The translations under genes were made by a program, and so were the position numbers. Below the pieces are notes generated by a model. That model saw only the letters and a program-made list of their open reading frames with translations. It made no database searches and had not been told where the DNA came from. Shown here piece after piece: positions 7,082 through 15,791 of a DNA stretch of 64,000 bases. This DNA comes from Enterococcus mundtii (GTDB lineage: Bacteria; Bacillota; Bacilli; Lactobacillales; Enterococcaceae). The stretch lies in the NCBI RefSeq assembly GCF_013394305.1, contig NZ_AP019811.1, positions 1 to 64,000 on the forward strand, given 5' to 3'. The number at the start of each line of letters is the position of its first letter. The stretch's first letter is position 1.

Positions 7082-9577
7082 CTATTTCCTCCTTGGTTGA
7101 CGAACTTCTTGTTTATTTTCTTTCGTTACTTCAGTTACTTTCGCTTGTCTTTTCGGTTTCTTTGTCGACTTCGGTTGAGTAGAGTTCCCTCTTTTTGACA
7201 CGTTGGTTTTCTTCACTTGCTTCACCGATTGTGTCGTTTGTTCACTTGAACGCGTGGCTTTACCAGTGCCTGATTCATTACTTGATGACAAATTCCCGTT
7301 CGTTGGTGCTGTCCGAGAACCTGACTGGCTCCCTCGTTCACTTCGTTTCTTACTTGCCCCAGAAGAGACCGACTGGACCGTCTGTGCCGTTTTCCCTTGT
7401 GTTTTAGAAGTAGAATCCGATAAGATTTCACCTGTTGAAGGGTCGATTTGTCGATCACCTACAGTAAGAGACGCGCCATTTTGATTATTTTTTTCCAAAG
7501 AATCCGCTTGATTTTTTCGTTGTTTTCGTTGCTCAGACAGTGGTTTTTTCACTGAATTGACATACGGACGATTGACCATTGCCCCCTTAGAATTCAAATC
7601 CTGTTCATCGGCGACTGATTGATTGCTTGGTTCTAAACGCTTCGTTCGTTTTTCAGATTCTTCTTGTCCTCGAGGTGGTTTCTTCAACTCTTGGTTAGAA
7701 GCTTCTGGTTCAATGCTCGCCGATTGATTCGTTGGATCACTTTTTATCGTTCGTTTGGTTCGCTTGTCACTCATTGGTGCGGTGCTTTTATTCCCAGATT
7801 TTAATGAGTGATCCTTGTCTTCGCTAGAATGATCCTCTGGTTTTTCTTTCCTAGTCGCACGGATCGAGTTCTTGTCCGTAAGTCCATTTTTCGCTTGATT
7901 TAAATCCTTGTCTTCCTTCTCGTTCTTCGTTTCTCCATTTTCTTTTGCTTTTTTGTCCCCTTGGTTTCCATCTAGTTTCTGATTCCGATCATTTCTATGA
8001 GAACTTTTCGGATTGTTATTCCCTTTTACTTTATTTAAATCATTTTTAGAAGAACCGTTCCCTTCTTCTTCTTCTTGTTTCTTTTTATAGCGTTCCTGTG
8101 CAGCTTTACGTTGATTTTGAAGAGCTGCTCGCTGTTGTGCTTTCTCATGTGAAGCTTGACGATTCGCTTGAATTGGATGACGTAAAGCCATACTCATTCG
8201 CGTAAGCTTGCTTGCATAAGGACCAGGAGTAAAGACAACTGCTAAGAATCGCCGAAAAACAAAGAGGAAAGGAGGAGCGACGATCCAAGCAATAAAGACG
8301 ATTACTCGATCCAATGGATCATTGCTATGGGTATTCATCACACTATAGGCTAATGTGACATAACTCATGAAAATGACCATTAATAAGCTGATACCGCCCT
8401 TAATAAACATGATCGTTCCTAACCCTTTAAAATAGCTCCCTAAAATATCTTTTCCGTTAACAATCATCGAAAACAGTAATGCAACCGGTAGAAAGACCGG
8501 AATCGCAATCAATAAGAACTGAAAGGCGACACGCACGATTCCTAATGACACGTAGATCACAAACTGTAAGATATTGGTTAAGGTGTATAAAAAGGCGAGT
8601 GTTGCCCAACGATTAGCATTGGTGTAGATAGGGTTTGTATTTCCAAGCTCATCTACCTCATAGTCTGTAATATCTTCTACAAACGAAACTTGGGCTTCTG
8701 AAGCCGAATCGTTGTCTAATAGCGCCCCGATACGATCAAATGTTTCGCCTTTATATTCGATACTTTTCTCTCTGATTTCCGCTTCATCTGCCGTTCCATA
8801 CTGCATGTAGAGGTAAGGAACATAGACATTATTGTAAAAGACTTCCGCTGCAAGTCGATTCGCTAAACTGTTCATATCTTCTCCGCCTGGTTCACCCGCA
8901 TTTTGACCTGGAACAAACTTTGTTTGTCCTTCCGGCTTAAAATTGGGATTTACACCAGCTAATGCTTTTTCTAGTTGGTGATCGATAGAGATCACGGCAT
9001 CGAAGAAAAAATCATTGCCTTTTGGATCACTAAAAAAAGCGAAAGAAGTCATTGTTAAAATCGCCAGAAGAAAAACTTTCACGGAATCCATTATTCGACC
9101 ACTCATAGCGTATTTAAGTACCATAAATAGTGCCACCATAACAATACCAAAGGTAGTCGCCACACTGATTAGCGAGTTCGCAAGTTCTAGGGAAAGTTCC
9201 TGAAAAGGGGCTTTGATTTGGTTCGCTAAATCTAATGAGAAAAGCCCTTTTACCATTCGGGCATTAAAACGACCGGTAGCTGAAGCCGCTGACCAAATCC
9301 AATTTTTAATCATTGAATCGAGATTCTGACGAAATTCGTTAATTTTATTTAAGCTTTTGAACTCTTTATTCATTAATGAAAAAGAGTTATCTTCATAACG
9401 TTGATAAATTTCATCTTTATCACTAGTACCAGGCTTATTTTCAACTGGGAAGCCCTTTTCTTCACTAATAGCCACGTACATGATATCTTCTCTCGCTTCT
9501 ACTTGTATTGGACTTGAGCCACTAATACCGAGTAAAGTAACGAGTAAAAAGAACATGTAACAGCACTTTTTCTTCAT
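7082..9577 (-). CDS. VirB6/TcpH-like membrane channel protein with long disordered tail
   Basis: This 831-residue protein begins with a signal peptide (cleavage near residue 28). It has several membrane segments between about residues 135 and 460, matching the CD3337/EF1877-type mobilome membrane proteins (VirB6/TcpH/Orf15-like) of Gram-positive transfer systems. Such proteins form part of the inner channel. From about residue 475 to the end the sequence is Lys/Gln/Ser/Asn-rich and low in complexity, so it is a long cytoplasmic or wall-spanning tail. It lies between virB4 (17 nt upstream) and the coupling-protein gene. The tail is longer than I expect for the family, and its many charged repeats give poor sequence similarity elsewhere. 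Confidence 0.8.
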   Translation of the reverse strand: MKKKCCYMFFLLVTLLGISGSSPIQVEAREDIMYVAISEEKGFPVENKPGTSDKDEIYQRYEDNSFSLMNKEFKSLNKINEFRQNLDSMIKNWIWSAASATGRFNARMVKGLFSLDLANQIKAPFQELSLELANSLISVATTFGIVMVALFMVLKYAMSGRIMDSVKVFLLAILTMTSFAFFSDPKGNDFFFDAVISIDHQLEKALAGVNPNFKPEGQTKFVPGQNAGEPGGEDMNSLANRLAAEVFYNNVYVPYLYMQYGTADEAEIREKSIEYKGETFDRIGALLDNDSASEAQVSFVEDITDYEVDELGNTNPIYTNANRWATLAFLYTLTNILQFVIYVSLGIVRVAFQFLLIAIPVFLPVALLFSMIVNGKDILGSYFKGLGTIMFIKGGISLLMVIFMSYVTLAYSVMNTHSNDPLDRVIVFIAWIVAPPFLFVFRRFLAVVFTPGPYASKLTRMSMALRHPIQANRQASHEKAQQRAALQNQRKAAQERYKKKQEEEEGNGSSKNDLNKVKGNNNPKSSHRNDRNQKLDGNQGDKKAKENGETKNEKEDKDLNQAKNGLTDKNSIRATRKEKPEDHSSEDKDHSLKSGNKSTAPMSDKRTKRTIKSDPTNQSASIEPEASNQELKKPPRGQEESEKRTKRLEPSNQSVADEQDLNSKGAMVNRPYVNSVKKPLSEQRKQRKNQADSLEKNNQNGASLTVGDRQIDPSTGEILSDSTSKTQGKTAQTVQSVSSGASKKRSERGSQSGSRTAPTNGNLSSSNESGTGKATRSSEQTTQSVKQVKKTNVSKRGNSTQPKSTKKPKRQAKVTEVTKENKQEVRQPRRK

Positions 9578-9594
9578 TCATCTTCTCCTTTCTC

Positions 9595-12090
9595 TTAAAA
9601 ATGACTATCCTGTTCCAACGCTAATGCGCGTTGCGTTCCTTCATCTGAGGTATCCGTCGTTTTGATCGCTTCCATCCACTCGGCAAACAACACATCAATG
9701 GCAATAGCTTGATTTCTTCCCATATGATCTTGGAAAAGACAAGTTCCTTGAACAAGAGAATGAATTAATTCCTTGTTTTTCTGATTGAGTTGCATTCCGA
9801 AAAAGGACAATACTTTTTTCTGTTGTTCCTCGTCATTGGGACGAAAAGCAAACTTATAAGAAATCAGCTCTTTCATGGATTCATTGTCCGTATCAGAAAA
9901 AGCTTGCATGAGTATCGTCATATCCGTATTATTCGCTCGCCCTTTACGTAGATTATCTTCAGCGAGATATTTCCCACGTGGCGTATCCATAAACCCTTTG
10001 GCTTCATCGATAATGACACTAGCGTCTTCGTCTTTATTCGTCGAAAACACTTGAACAAGGTGCATAATGACATCCATGACGGCTTCACTAGCTAGTTTTT
10101 CTGGGGATAGTTCGCCCAATTCTTTTTCTTCTTTCGTCGGCATTGTTAACCCTTGAATTCCTAAAACATTCACTTGTGAACGAAAGTCGATCGCTTGGCT
10201 ATGCTCATTTCCAATAATCACTTTTCCAATACCTTCTTTATAGCTTTCTAGAACGGTTCCTAAATCGTTGTCTTGTTGTTTGATTCGGGCAATGACCGCA
10301 CTTAAATGGGCTTTTTCTTCTGATTCCACCACTTGATCCACTGCATCGATAATGATTCGTTTTAATCCTCTTGCCTTACTTGGATCTTGGTTGATTTCGC
10401 CCATCTGAAAAAGTACTTGTCGCGCTTCTTTTTTTCCCTCTTCTCCTGGTAAAAAGAGCAGAGGATCTAAAATCCCTTGGTACTTGGGATCAGTGGATAA
10501 GGTAATAAAATGAATGTTGGTACACAGTTGAACAAACTCTGGATAATGAGCATATTGTTCTTTCGCTTTAGTCACAAATTTAACCATTTCATTTTTTGGA
10601 TCAATATATAACGTTTTTTGCCCAAAGAACATAAGCCAAAAGAAAATCAATTTCACAAGCATGGATTTCCCCTGACCAGGTGGACCTGTCACTACTGTAT
10701 TCCCATTGGCATGAATACTGCCCTCGACATTTTTTTTGGTCAAATGTGGCGAAAAGAACACCAAATTACTAGAAAATTGAATCGCTTCTCTCACGTTTTT
10801 AAATTCCTTTTGTGTAATGATTCGTCCTAATGGCAGCCCATAATGATTCCCTACGCTTCGGTAAAGATCTAAACCAAAGTCCATGACATAGCCTGTCGTT
10901 ACATGTTGTTCGTAATCAAAAAACGTATAGGGTGTGGCTAATTGGCTTTGATAGAAGTATGTTAGTTGATCGGCGATTGGACGATATAACTTGTAGTCCG
11001 TCCCTTTCAAAACCAGCTGTAAATGATTGATACGTTGTTCTAATTCTTCTACCGAACCTGCGGATACGACAAACCAAAAAGAGAGATCGACTTTTCGTCG
11101 ATTCTCTCTTTTTAAGTCTCGATTCAACTGTTTAAGTCGTTGATCCCCAATCAAAATCACTTCATCATCGTCTAGTTCTGCATCGGCAAAATCATGGTCT
11201 TCCATTTGTTCCTTGATTCGTTTAAACATTTTCCGCACATGACTTTTATCTTTTTCTTTAGGTTGAAATCGCAAACGTATTTGTGTTTCTATCGGAAAGT
11301 AACAACTCGTTTGTACCTCATGGACAAATCCACTTCCAAGTAAGGAACTAGGAAATTCAACGAGTGGTAAATGCGCAATGTAATGGGTTTGATCCATTTG
11401 TTGAATCGTCAAATACCCTTTCTCGTGCATGGTGACGATCCCCTCATTGATTTCTGGTTCAGTAAAATCCTTTGGAATGACCGCGGCGTTTCGATGATAA
11501 AAGTAATACTGGATACGTTTTAGTTCTTCGTCTTTTGCTCGTCGTATCTGCTTGGTATATGAAAGGTCCTCATACAATTCTTCTTCTTTATCGATATATA
11601 CTTTAGGATTCACTTGTGTCTGTGCCGGTTGACCAGTAAGCGTTTCTCTCACTCGTTTACCAAACGATTCTTTAAACAGTGTGATAAATTCAATTGGGGT
11701 CACAGGAATCGCTTGTTTCGTTAATTTTACGAGTAAGACAGTAGTATAACGCGAAATTTTTACTTCTTGGTTTAATATACTATACGCTTCATCATAGTAG
11801 TAGTCGCCTACTTCTTTTAATTCACCACGAACTAATTCGTTTTTTGTCGTCTCCATATGTTTCTTTAACGAAAACCTTGTCGGAACATTCATGTATTGAT
11901 ACTCATATTCATCGTGAGAAAACAGCTCTTTCCCCTTAGTGACAAACGGCTTGAAAAAGTCAAAATCATTTAAAGGAAAATAGGTTTTATCTAAGATATA
12001 GGCAACCCAGACATGGCCATCTTTCATAAAAAGAAAATTACGATACCAGCTATCATAAGGATTCTCTGCATACTTTACTTGGGTCTCCAT
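9595..12090 (-). CDS. VirB4-family transfer ATPase
   Basis: This 831-residue motor ATPase powers assembly and DNA transfer in type IV secretion. Walker A GPPGQGKS is at residues 469-476, and Walker B 'SVIIDEAKGF' is near residue 690. Motifs typical of VirB4/TraE follow ('ADTDNESMKELISYKFAFRP' region). The N-terminal 440 residues are the usual VirB4 docking part. There is no membrane segment, so it should be peripheral on the cytoplasmic face. The gene overlaps the TcpE-like gene by 16 nt, which suggests translational coupling. Compared with Tn916 Orf16 and pCW3 TcpF the length is normal. Confidence 0.9.
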   Translation of the reverse strand: METQVKYAENPYDSWYRNFLFMKDGHVWVAYILDKTYFPLNDFDFFKPFVTKGKELFSHDEYEYQYMNVPTRFSLKKHMETTKNELVRGELKEVGDYYYDEAYSILNQEVKISRYTTVLLVKLTKQAIPVTPIEFITLFKESFGKRVRETLTGQPAQTQVNPKVYIDKEEELYEDLSYTKQIRRAKDEELKRIQYYFYHRNAAVIPKDFTEPEINEGIVTMHEKGYLTIQQMDQTHYIAHLPLVEFPSSLLGSGFVHEVQTSCYFPIETQIRLRFQPKEKDKSHVRKMFKRIKEQMEDHDFADAELDDDEVILIGDQRLKQLNRDLKRENRRKVDLSFWFVVSAGSVEELEQRINHLQLVLKGTDYKLYRPIADQLTYFYQSQLATPYTFFDYEQHVTTGYVMDFGLDLYRSVGNHYGLPLGRIITQKEFKNVREAIQFSSNLVFFSPHLTKKNVEGSIHANGNTVVTGPPGQGKSMLVKLIFFWLMFFGQKTLYIDPKNEMVKFVTKAKEQYAHYPEFVQLCTNIHFITLSTDPKYQGILDPLLFLPGEEGKKEARQVLFQMGEINQDPSKARGLKRIIIDAVDQVVESEEKAHLSAVIARIKQQDNDLGTVLESYKEGIGKVIIGNEHSQAIDFRSQVNVLGIQGLTMPTKEEKELGELSPEKLASEAVMDVIMHLVQVFSTNKDEDASVIIDEAKGFMDTPRGKYLAEDNLRKGRANNTDMTILMQAFSDTDNESMKELISYKFAFRPNDEEQQKKVLSFFGMQLNQKNKELIHSLVQGTCLFQDHMGRNQAIAIDVLFAEWMEAIKTTDTSDEGTQRALALEQDSHF

Positions 12091-12500
12091 TGTAAGACAC
12101 GTCCTTTTTTCTTTTGATCATTGAATGAAATCGGGGTATTCATGAAACAGACCTTATGGGTATGTTCCGTTTGAATTCCTTTATGCTTACTGGCAGTATA
12201 ACGTCCGCTCACAAACCGGAAAAACCCTTTCTTATCCCAGGATAAGCTAAATAAAATCCATAAAGCAACCACGAATAAGAAAATGATGATCATCCACGAC
12301 TGGCGAAAGAGATTACTTAAAAAAGTAATCCCTAACACCGCCGCTAAAAGCCACGCGGTAAGTACCGCGCCTATAATCGAAGCCACTCCAACTATAAATG
12401 ATAGTTTTAGCCCTTCGGGGAAAAACCGGCTCACATTTATTGGTCCTAGATTATAAATTTTATGCGGCTGTTTCCATTCTCTTGTATAGTTATATTCCAT
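12075..12500 (-). CDS. TcpE-family transfer membrane protein
   Basis: This small membrane protein of 141 residues has two close hydrophobic segments (about residues 34-56 and 66-88) and a basic tail. It matches the TcpE/PrgI-like proteins placed just before VirB4 in Gram-positive transfer operons. The 'NVSRFFPEGLKLSFIVG' start and the 'KHKGIQTEHTHKV' tail are polar ends facing the cytoplasm. Its end overlaps the start of virB4. In pCW3, TcpE helps to anchor the transfer complex; here the role is inferred from size, topology and position. Confidence 0.7.
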   Translation of the reverse strand: MEYNYTREWKQPHKIYNLGPINVSRFFPEGLKLSFIVGVASIIGAVLTAWLLAAVLGITFLSNLFRQSWMIIIFLFVVALWILFSLSWDKKGFFRFVSGRYTASKHKGIQTEHTHKVCFMNTPISFNDQKKKGRVLQWRPK

Positions 12501-12509
12501 AAAAATACC

Positions 12510-12764
12510 TCAACGTAACCAAATTGGAAGAACCATCGAAGCATTAGGATCAAAGAATAACTCTTTAAGCCAATTCCCAATATCCCAAGCATTATCTAAG
12601 ACCATAATTAAAGCAATCAAAACAAGCACACCTAAAATCGACATAATCGCACGTCCGACACCTTGTGTTAAAAATGCCCCAATCGCCATCACAATTGCCA
12701 CCAACGCCAAAATAAACACTAACTGTGGCGCGAATTCACTAAAAAAATCACTAAAATTAAACAT
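12510..12764 (-). CDS. TcpD-like small membrane protein
   Basis: This 84-residue protein has two membrane segments (about residues 12-32 and 37-58), a Gly-containing turn between them and a short polar C-terminus. Size, topology and the place between the TcpC-like and TcpE-like genes match TcpD-type proteins, which are counted as VirB2/VirB3-like by position. It has a clear ribosome site (GGAGGAA just before the start at 12764). No cleavage site typical of a pilin was evident. Confidence 0.65.
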   Translation of the reverse strand: MFNFSDFFSEFAPQLVFILALVAIVMAIGAFLTQGVGRAIMSILGVLVLIALIMVLDNAWDIGNWLKELFFDPNASMVLPIWLR

Positions 12765-12796
12765 ATTTCTTCCTCCAATAACATTTCATTGTTTTT

Positions 12797-13837
12797 TTAA
12801 AAAGGTTCTAGCTCTTCCACAAAATAAGAACTATCTGCCCCACTGATCTTTAAACGTGCCGTAGACGTATAAAATATGCCTTCTGAGAAGGAGAATTCAT
12901 ACGTCACTTCTGCAATATAGTGTTCCTGTTTTTTCACTAAATTCAACACGTCAATTTTTCTGACCTCATCTGCTTCAATTCCAGAAACATGACTGATCAG
13001 TTTTAAATTCCCATCGTTTTTAACATAGAGACCTAAAAAGTCTTCAATAAAGGATACGATTCGCTCCGTTTCAACTTCATCGACTAGCTCGCCTTCTGTC
13101 AGGAATTCATTGACTTTTCCTTTTACCGTGTTGCCTGCTTCATTATGTGGTAGTTGACGACTGAGAAAACTAGGCGGGTGAAGTAACTTGACTTCTCCAT
13201 TAGCAACATGAGTAATCAATGAGACTCTAACGGAATGTTTCTGATCATTTTCTTTAAAATCCACATCATAAATGGTTTCAAATACCCGACCTTCATCTTC
13301 TTCCTTTTCTGTTTGGGTGATTGCTTGAATAAAAAGAACTTCGCGTGTTGTCCCATTTGAAAATTGAAGTAAGTCATTTGTTGAGACTCCTTGTGCCAAA
13401 TATTCTTGTAACTTCTCCTCCATATCTTGGCGAGACATTCCGTCTTCCACTGTAAAATAAGTGGTCAAAAACTCTTGTCCGATATAGCGGCTCCAGTCTC
13501 CCTCCTGAGAAGATTTCAACGCAATATTTGCGACTTCTCGTGCCTCTTTCACACCAGAAGAAGCAATTTGACTGAGTTGATTCATTCGACTAAACGTTAG
13601 AAACGAGACGACGCACATCGTTAAAAAAGTAAAGTAGAAAAAGTAAGTCAGCCATTGTCCAACCGTTCTCGGATGAAATCGAACACTTGAATTTTTCGTT
13701 GGCTTTTCCTTTTTCTCTGTCTTTTTTTTCTTCTTAGTTTTCTCTTTTTTCTTAGGCGTAGGTTCTTCTTTCGCTTTCGAAGTCTTGCCGGTGGACTCCT
13801 GGAGGGCGCCTGGATCAAAAAAATCAGATTCACGCAT
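12797..13837 (-). CDS. TcpC/VirB8-like transfer scaffold protein
   Basis: This protein of about 346 residues has a Lys/Glu-rich cytoplasmic N-terminus, one membrane segment ('WLTYFFYFTFLTMCVVSFLTF') near residues 75-95, and a long extracytoplasmic part. TcpC-family proteins carry two NTF2-like domains there and act as the VirB8-type scaffold. Two such alpha+beta repeats fit residues about 115-235 and 245-345. I chose the ATG at 13837 because it overlaps the stop of the preceding gene (ATGCGTGA), which is common in this operon. An upstream ATG at 13885 would add 16 residues. It lies between an unknown cytoplasmic protein and the TcpD-like gene. Confidence 0.75.
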   Translation of the reverse strand: MRESDFFDPGALQESTGKTSKAKEEPTPKKKEKTKKKKKTEKKEKPTKNSSVRFHPRTVGQWLTYFFYFTFLTMCVVSFLTFSRMNQLSQIASSGVKEAREVANIALKSSQEGDWSRYIGQEFLTTYFTVEDGMSRQDMEEKLQEYLAQGVSTNDLLQFSNGTTREVLFIQAITQTEKEEDEGRVFETIYDVDFKENDQKHSVRVSLITHVANGEVKLLHPPSFLSRQLPHNEAGNTVKGKVNEFLTEGELVDEVETERIVSFIEDFLGLYVKNDGNLKLISHVSGIEADEVRKIDVLNLVKKQEHYIAEVTYEFSFSEGIFYTSTARLKISGADSSYFVEELEPF

Positions 13838-14144
13838 CCAAAATCCCATACCTTTCTTTAAGACTCTTAGGAATCGCCTCTGCAATGACCACCTGATCCA
13901 CGAGTAAGCCAGCGCCAGATAAAAACTCTTTGACTAACGGCCATTGTGATTTTTTTAATCCTAATTTTTCTTCCAATGGTTCAAAAAACAACTTACTTCC
14001 TAATCGTAGTTCCTTGTTATGGATTTGCCATAGAACATAAATAATCGTCTGTTCTTTCGTCTCGTACCGCTCAAAATTTTGAGCGTAACTTTCCTTTTGC
14101 TGTACCATTTGATTGTTTGTCATAGACTGTTCGACTTGTGTCAT
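13830..14144 (-). CDS. Small cytoplasmic protein of the transfer operon
   Basis: This is an unrecognised 104-residue protein with no signal peptide or membrane segment. The first 30 residues are Gln-rich, and the rest reads as a helical fold with 'ETKEQTIIYVLWQIHNKELRLG' and 'SLKERYGILDA'. The middle resembles a winged-helix arrangement, but weakly. Its stop codon overlaps the start of the TcpC-like gene, so the two are probably translated together. A structural or regulatory role in transfer is inferred from position only. Confidence 0.55.
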   Translation of the reverse strand: MTQVEQSMTNNQMVQQKESYAQNFERYETKEQTIIYVLWQIHNKELRLGSKLFFEPLEEKLGLKKSQWPLVKEFLSGAGLLVDQVVIAEAIPKSLKERYGILDA

Positions 14145-14158
14145 TCTGTTGTCCTCCG

Positions 14159-14770
14159 CTAATTCGAATAAAATTGACTGTTTTTTGGATCTTCTTCATA
14201 AGTTAAATCATAAGCGAACCAGGTATCACCCTGTTTTCGATAATGAATAGTGACTAGCAACACTTGATTGGTGATTTTATGGGCATGTTCCCCTGTTTCA
14301 TGATCGTGATTATGGTCTGAATCATATCGCACATGAACGCGTGTCAATACTTCCTGATCTTCTGCATTGATTTCTCTAAAATAACTTGTTTCTTCCACAA
14401 TTTCAGAAGATAGCTCTTGATATACCGGTACGCCATCGGTAACACCTAGGTCTGAATACCGTTCTTCCGAGTATGCGAATGCCTTGATTTGTTCACGCTG
14501 TTTATCTAACGATTCATACGAAAAAGCAGCTTCTAGAAATGCCTGATGAACGTCTTGTAAGTCCTCTTCTTGCCATTCATTAGTATCTTTATCCTTCTTG
14601 TTACTAGACTGAGTAGATTCCTCTTCAGTAGTCTTTTGAGAGACAACTGTGCCTCGTTCTTCACTAGTTTGTGTTTCTATTTGTTTTTCACTTGTCGAAC
14701 GATTGGTAAATAGAAAGGCACCTGTTGCGACCAATAAGACACATGCACCAACTATTAAAACTTTTTTCAT
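14159..14770 (-). CDS. Secreted or membrane-anchored transfer accessory protein
   Basis: This 203-residue protein starts at ATG 14770, with AAGGAGG 8 nt upstream; a start at 14827 would add residues that block the signal peptide. A hydrophobic N-terminus ('KKVLIVGACVLLVATGAFLF') acts as a signal or anchor and is followed by a Ser/Thr/Glu/Lys-rich linker to about residue 75. The remaining 125 residues form one outer domain with a His-rich 'HNHDHETGEHAH' loop that might bind metal. It resembles the single-domain accessory proteins placed beside the lytic enzymes of Tn916-type operons, but I cannot name a family. Confidence 0.5.
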   Translation of the reverse strand: MKKVLIVGACVLLVATGAFLFTNRSTSEKQIETQTSEERGTVVSQKTTEEESTQSSNKKDKDTNEWQEEDLQDVHQAFLEAAFSYESLDKQREQIKAFAYSEERYSDLGVTDGVPVYQELSSEIVEETSYFREINAEDQEVLTRVHVRYDSDHNHDHETGEHAHKITNQVLLVTIHYRKQGDTWFAYDLTYEEDPKNSQFYSN

Positions 14771-14792
14771 TGGTTTCCTCCTTTTCTCTCGC

Positions 14793-15791
14793 TTACTTAT
14801 TACCAAAAAATACAGGGTACGGATCAATCAATCGGTCTTGCGCTAAACTATTGTCCAAACAAAGCTCTAAATGTAAGTGTGGACCGGTACTATGTCCTGT
14901 ACTTCCCATATAAGAAATAAGTTCGCCTTGTTTTACCTTTTGCCCCACCATGACGACGTTTCGTTGATTATGGGCATATAATGTCGTGGCGCCACCTTCG
15001 TGCGTGATCGTGACATAATTTCCCCACGAAAAATGGTACTCAGAACGACTAACGATGCCGTCTTTTGCAGCATAAATTGGCTCGCCTTCAGGAGCGGCTA
15101 AATCAATTCCTCGATGGAAGCTCCCCCATCTTGGACCATAAGGGGACGTAAATGTGTAGTTTTTTACTGGAATGGCAAACCCATCTGAGCCAGTCACTAA
15201 ATCACCCTCGACGCTTTCTCCTTCACACCCGCCAGATAAACCGCCTAATTCATCGATAAATTTATGAATCGTAGGCGCCCAATGGATATTCAGATTAGTC
15301 GGATCATTGTCGGCTCCTACTGGTGCATAAGCAGAACCTAATTTCTCCACTGTGTTCAATCCACGTTCATTCCAAAGATTATTTAAGGTTTGACCTGTCA
15401 TTTCTAATCCATCTTCCAACGTGTCAAAGTGAATGATCTGATTTCCACGCATTTGTCCTGAAGGGTTATTGTGTTCTAGTAAGGCACGACTGGTTCCCCA
15501 CCCTGTTTCATGAATGGAAATCGCAATCATCAGAACTGGATCAACATTGTGTTTTTTTGACGCATGTTCAAACGCTGCACGTTGCCCTTTAAAGGCTCCA
15601 GCTCGTTCTAATACTTCGTCGATTTGGTCCTTATTGTAATCACCAGAAGGAGAACAGATACTTCCTACAGAAGAAACTTCAGAATTCAACGTTTGTTGGT
15701 TTCCAGTCGCGAACAGACCAACCAACAACAAAAAACCAAGCCCAATAAAAATAAGGCTTGGTAAAATTTGGATCATCAGAAATTTTTTCAT
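14793..15791 (-). CDS. Bifunctional wall hydrolase: lysozyme-like plus M23 peptidase
   Basis: This 332-residue enzyme opens peptidoglycan for the transfer apparatus (VirB1-like role). It has an N-terminal membrane segment (residues about 9-29). A glucosaminidase/lysozyme-like domain follows at about 60-180, with Glu95 in 'SIHETGWGTS' as the likely catalytic acid. An M23 metallopeptidase domain lies at about 205-330, with the zinc ligands His226 and Asp230 ('FHRGIDLA') and His305-x-His307 ('GPHLHLE'). Both active sites look intact. Its start overlaps the stop of the FIVAR-protein gene by 4 nt (ATGA). A second, similarly built enzyme is encoded at 19004-20473. Confidence 0.85.
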   Translation of the reverse strand: MKKFLMIQILPSLIFIGLGFLLLVGLFATGNQQTLNSEVSSVGSICSPSGDYNKDQIDEVLERAGAFKGQRAAFEHASKKHNVDPVLMIAISIHETGWGTSRALLEHNNPSGQMRGNQIIHFDTLEDGLEMTGQTLNNLWNERGLNTVEKLGSAYAPVGADNDPTNLNIHWAPTIHKFIDELGGLSGGCEGESVEGDLVTGSDGFAIPVKNYTFTSPYGPRWGSFHRGIDLAAPEGEPIYAAKDGIVSRSEYHFSWGNYVTITHEGGATTLYAHNQRNVVMVGQKVKQGELISYMGSTGHSTGPHLHLELCLDNSLAQDRLIDPYPVFFGNK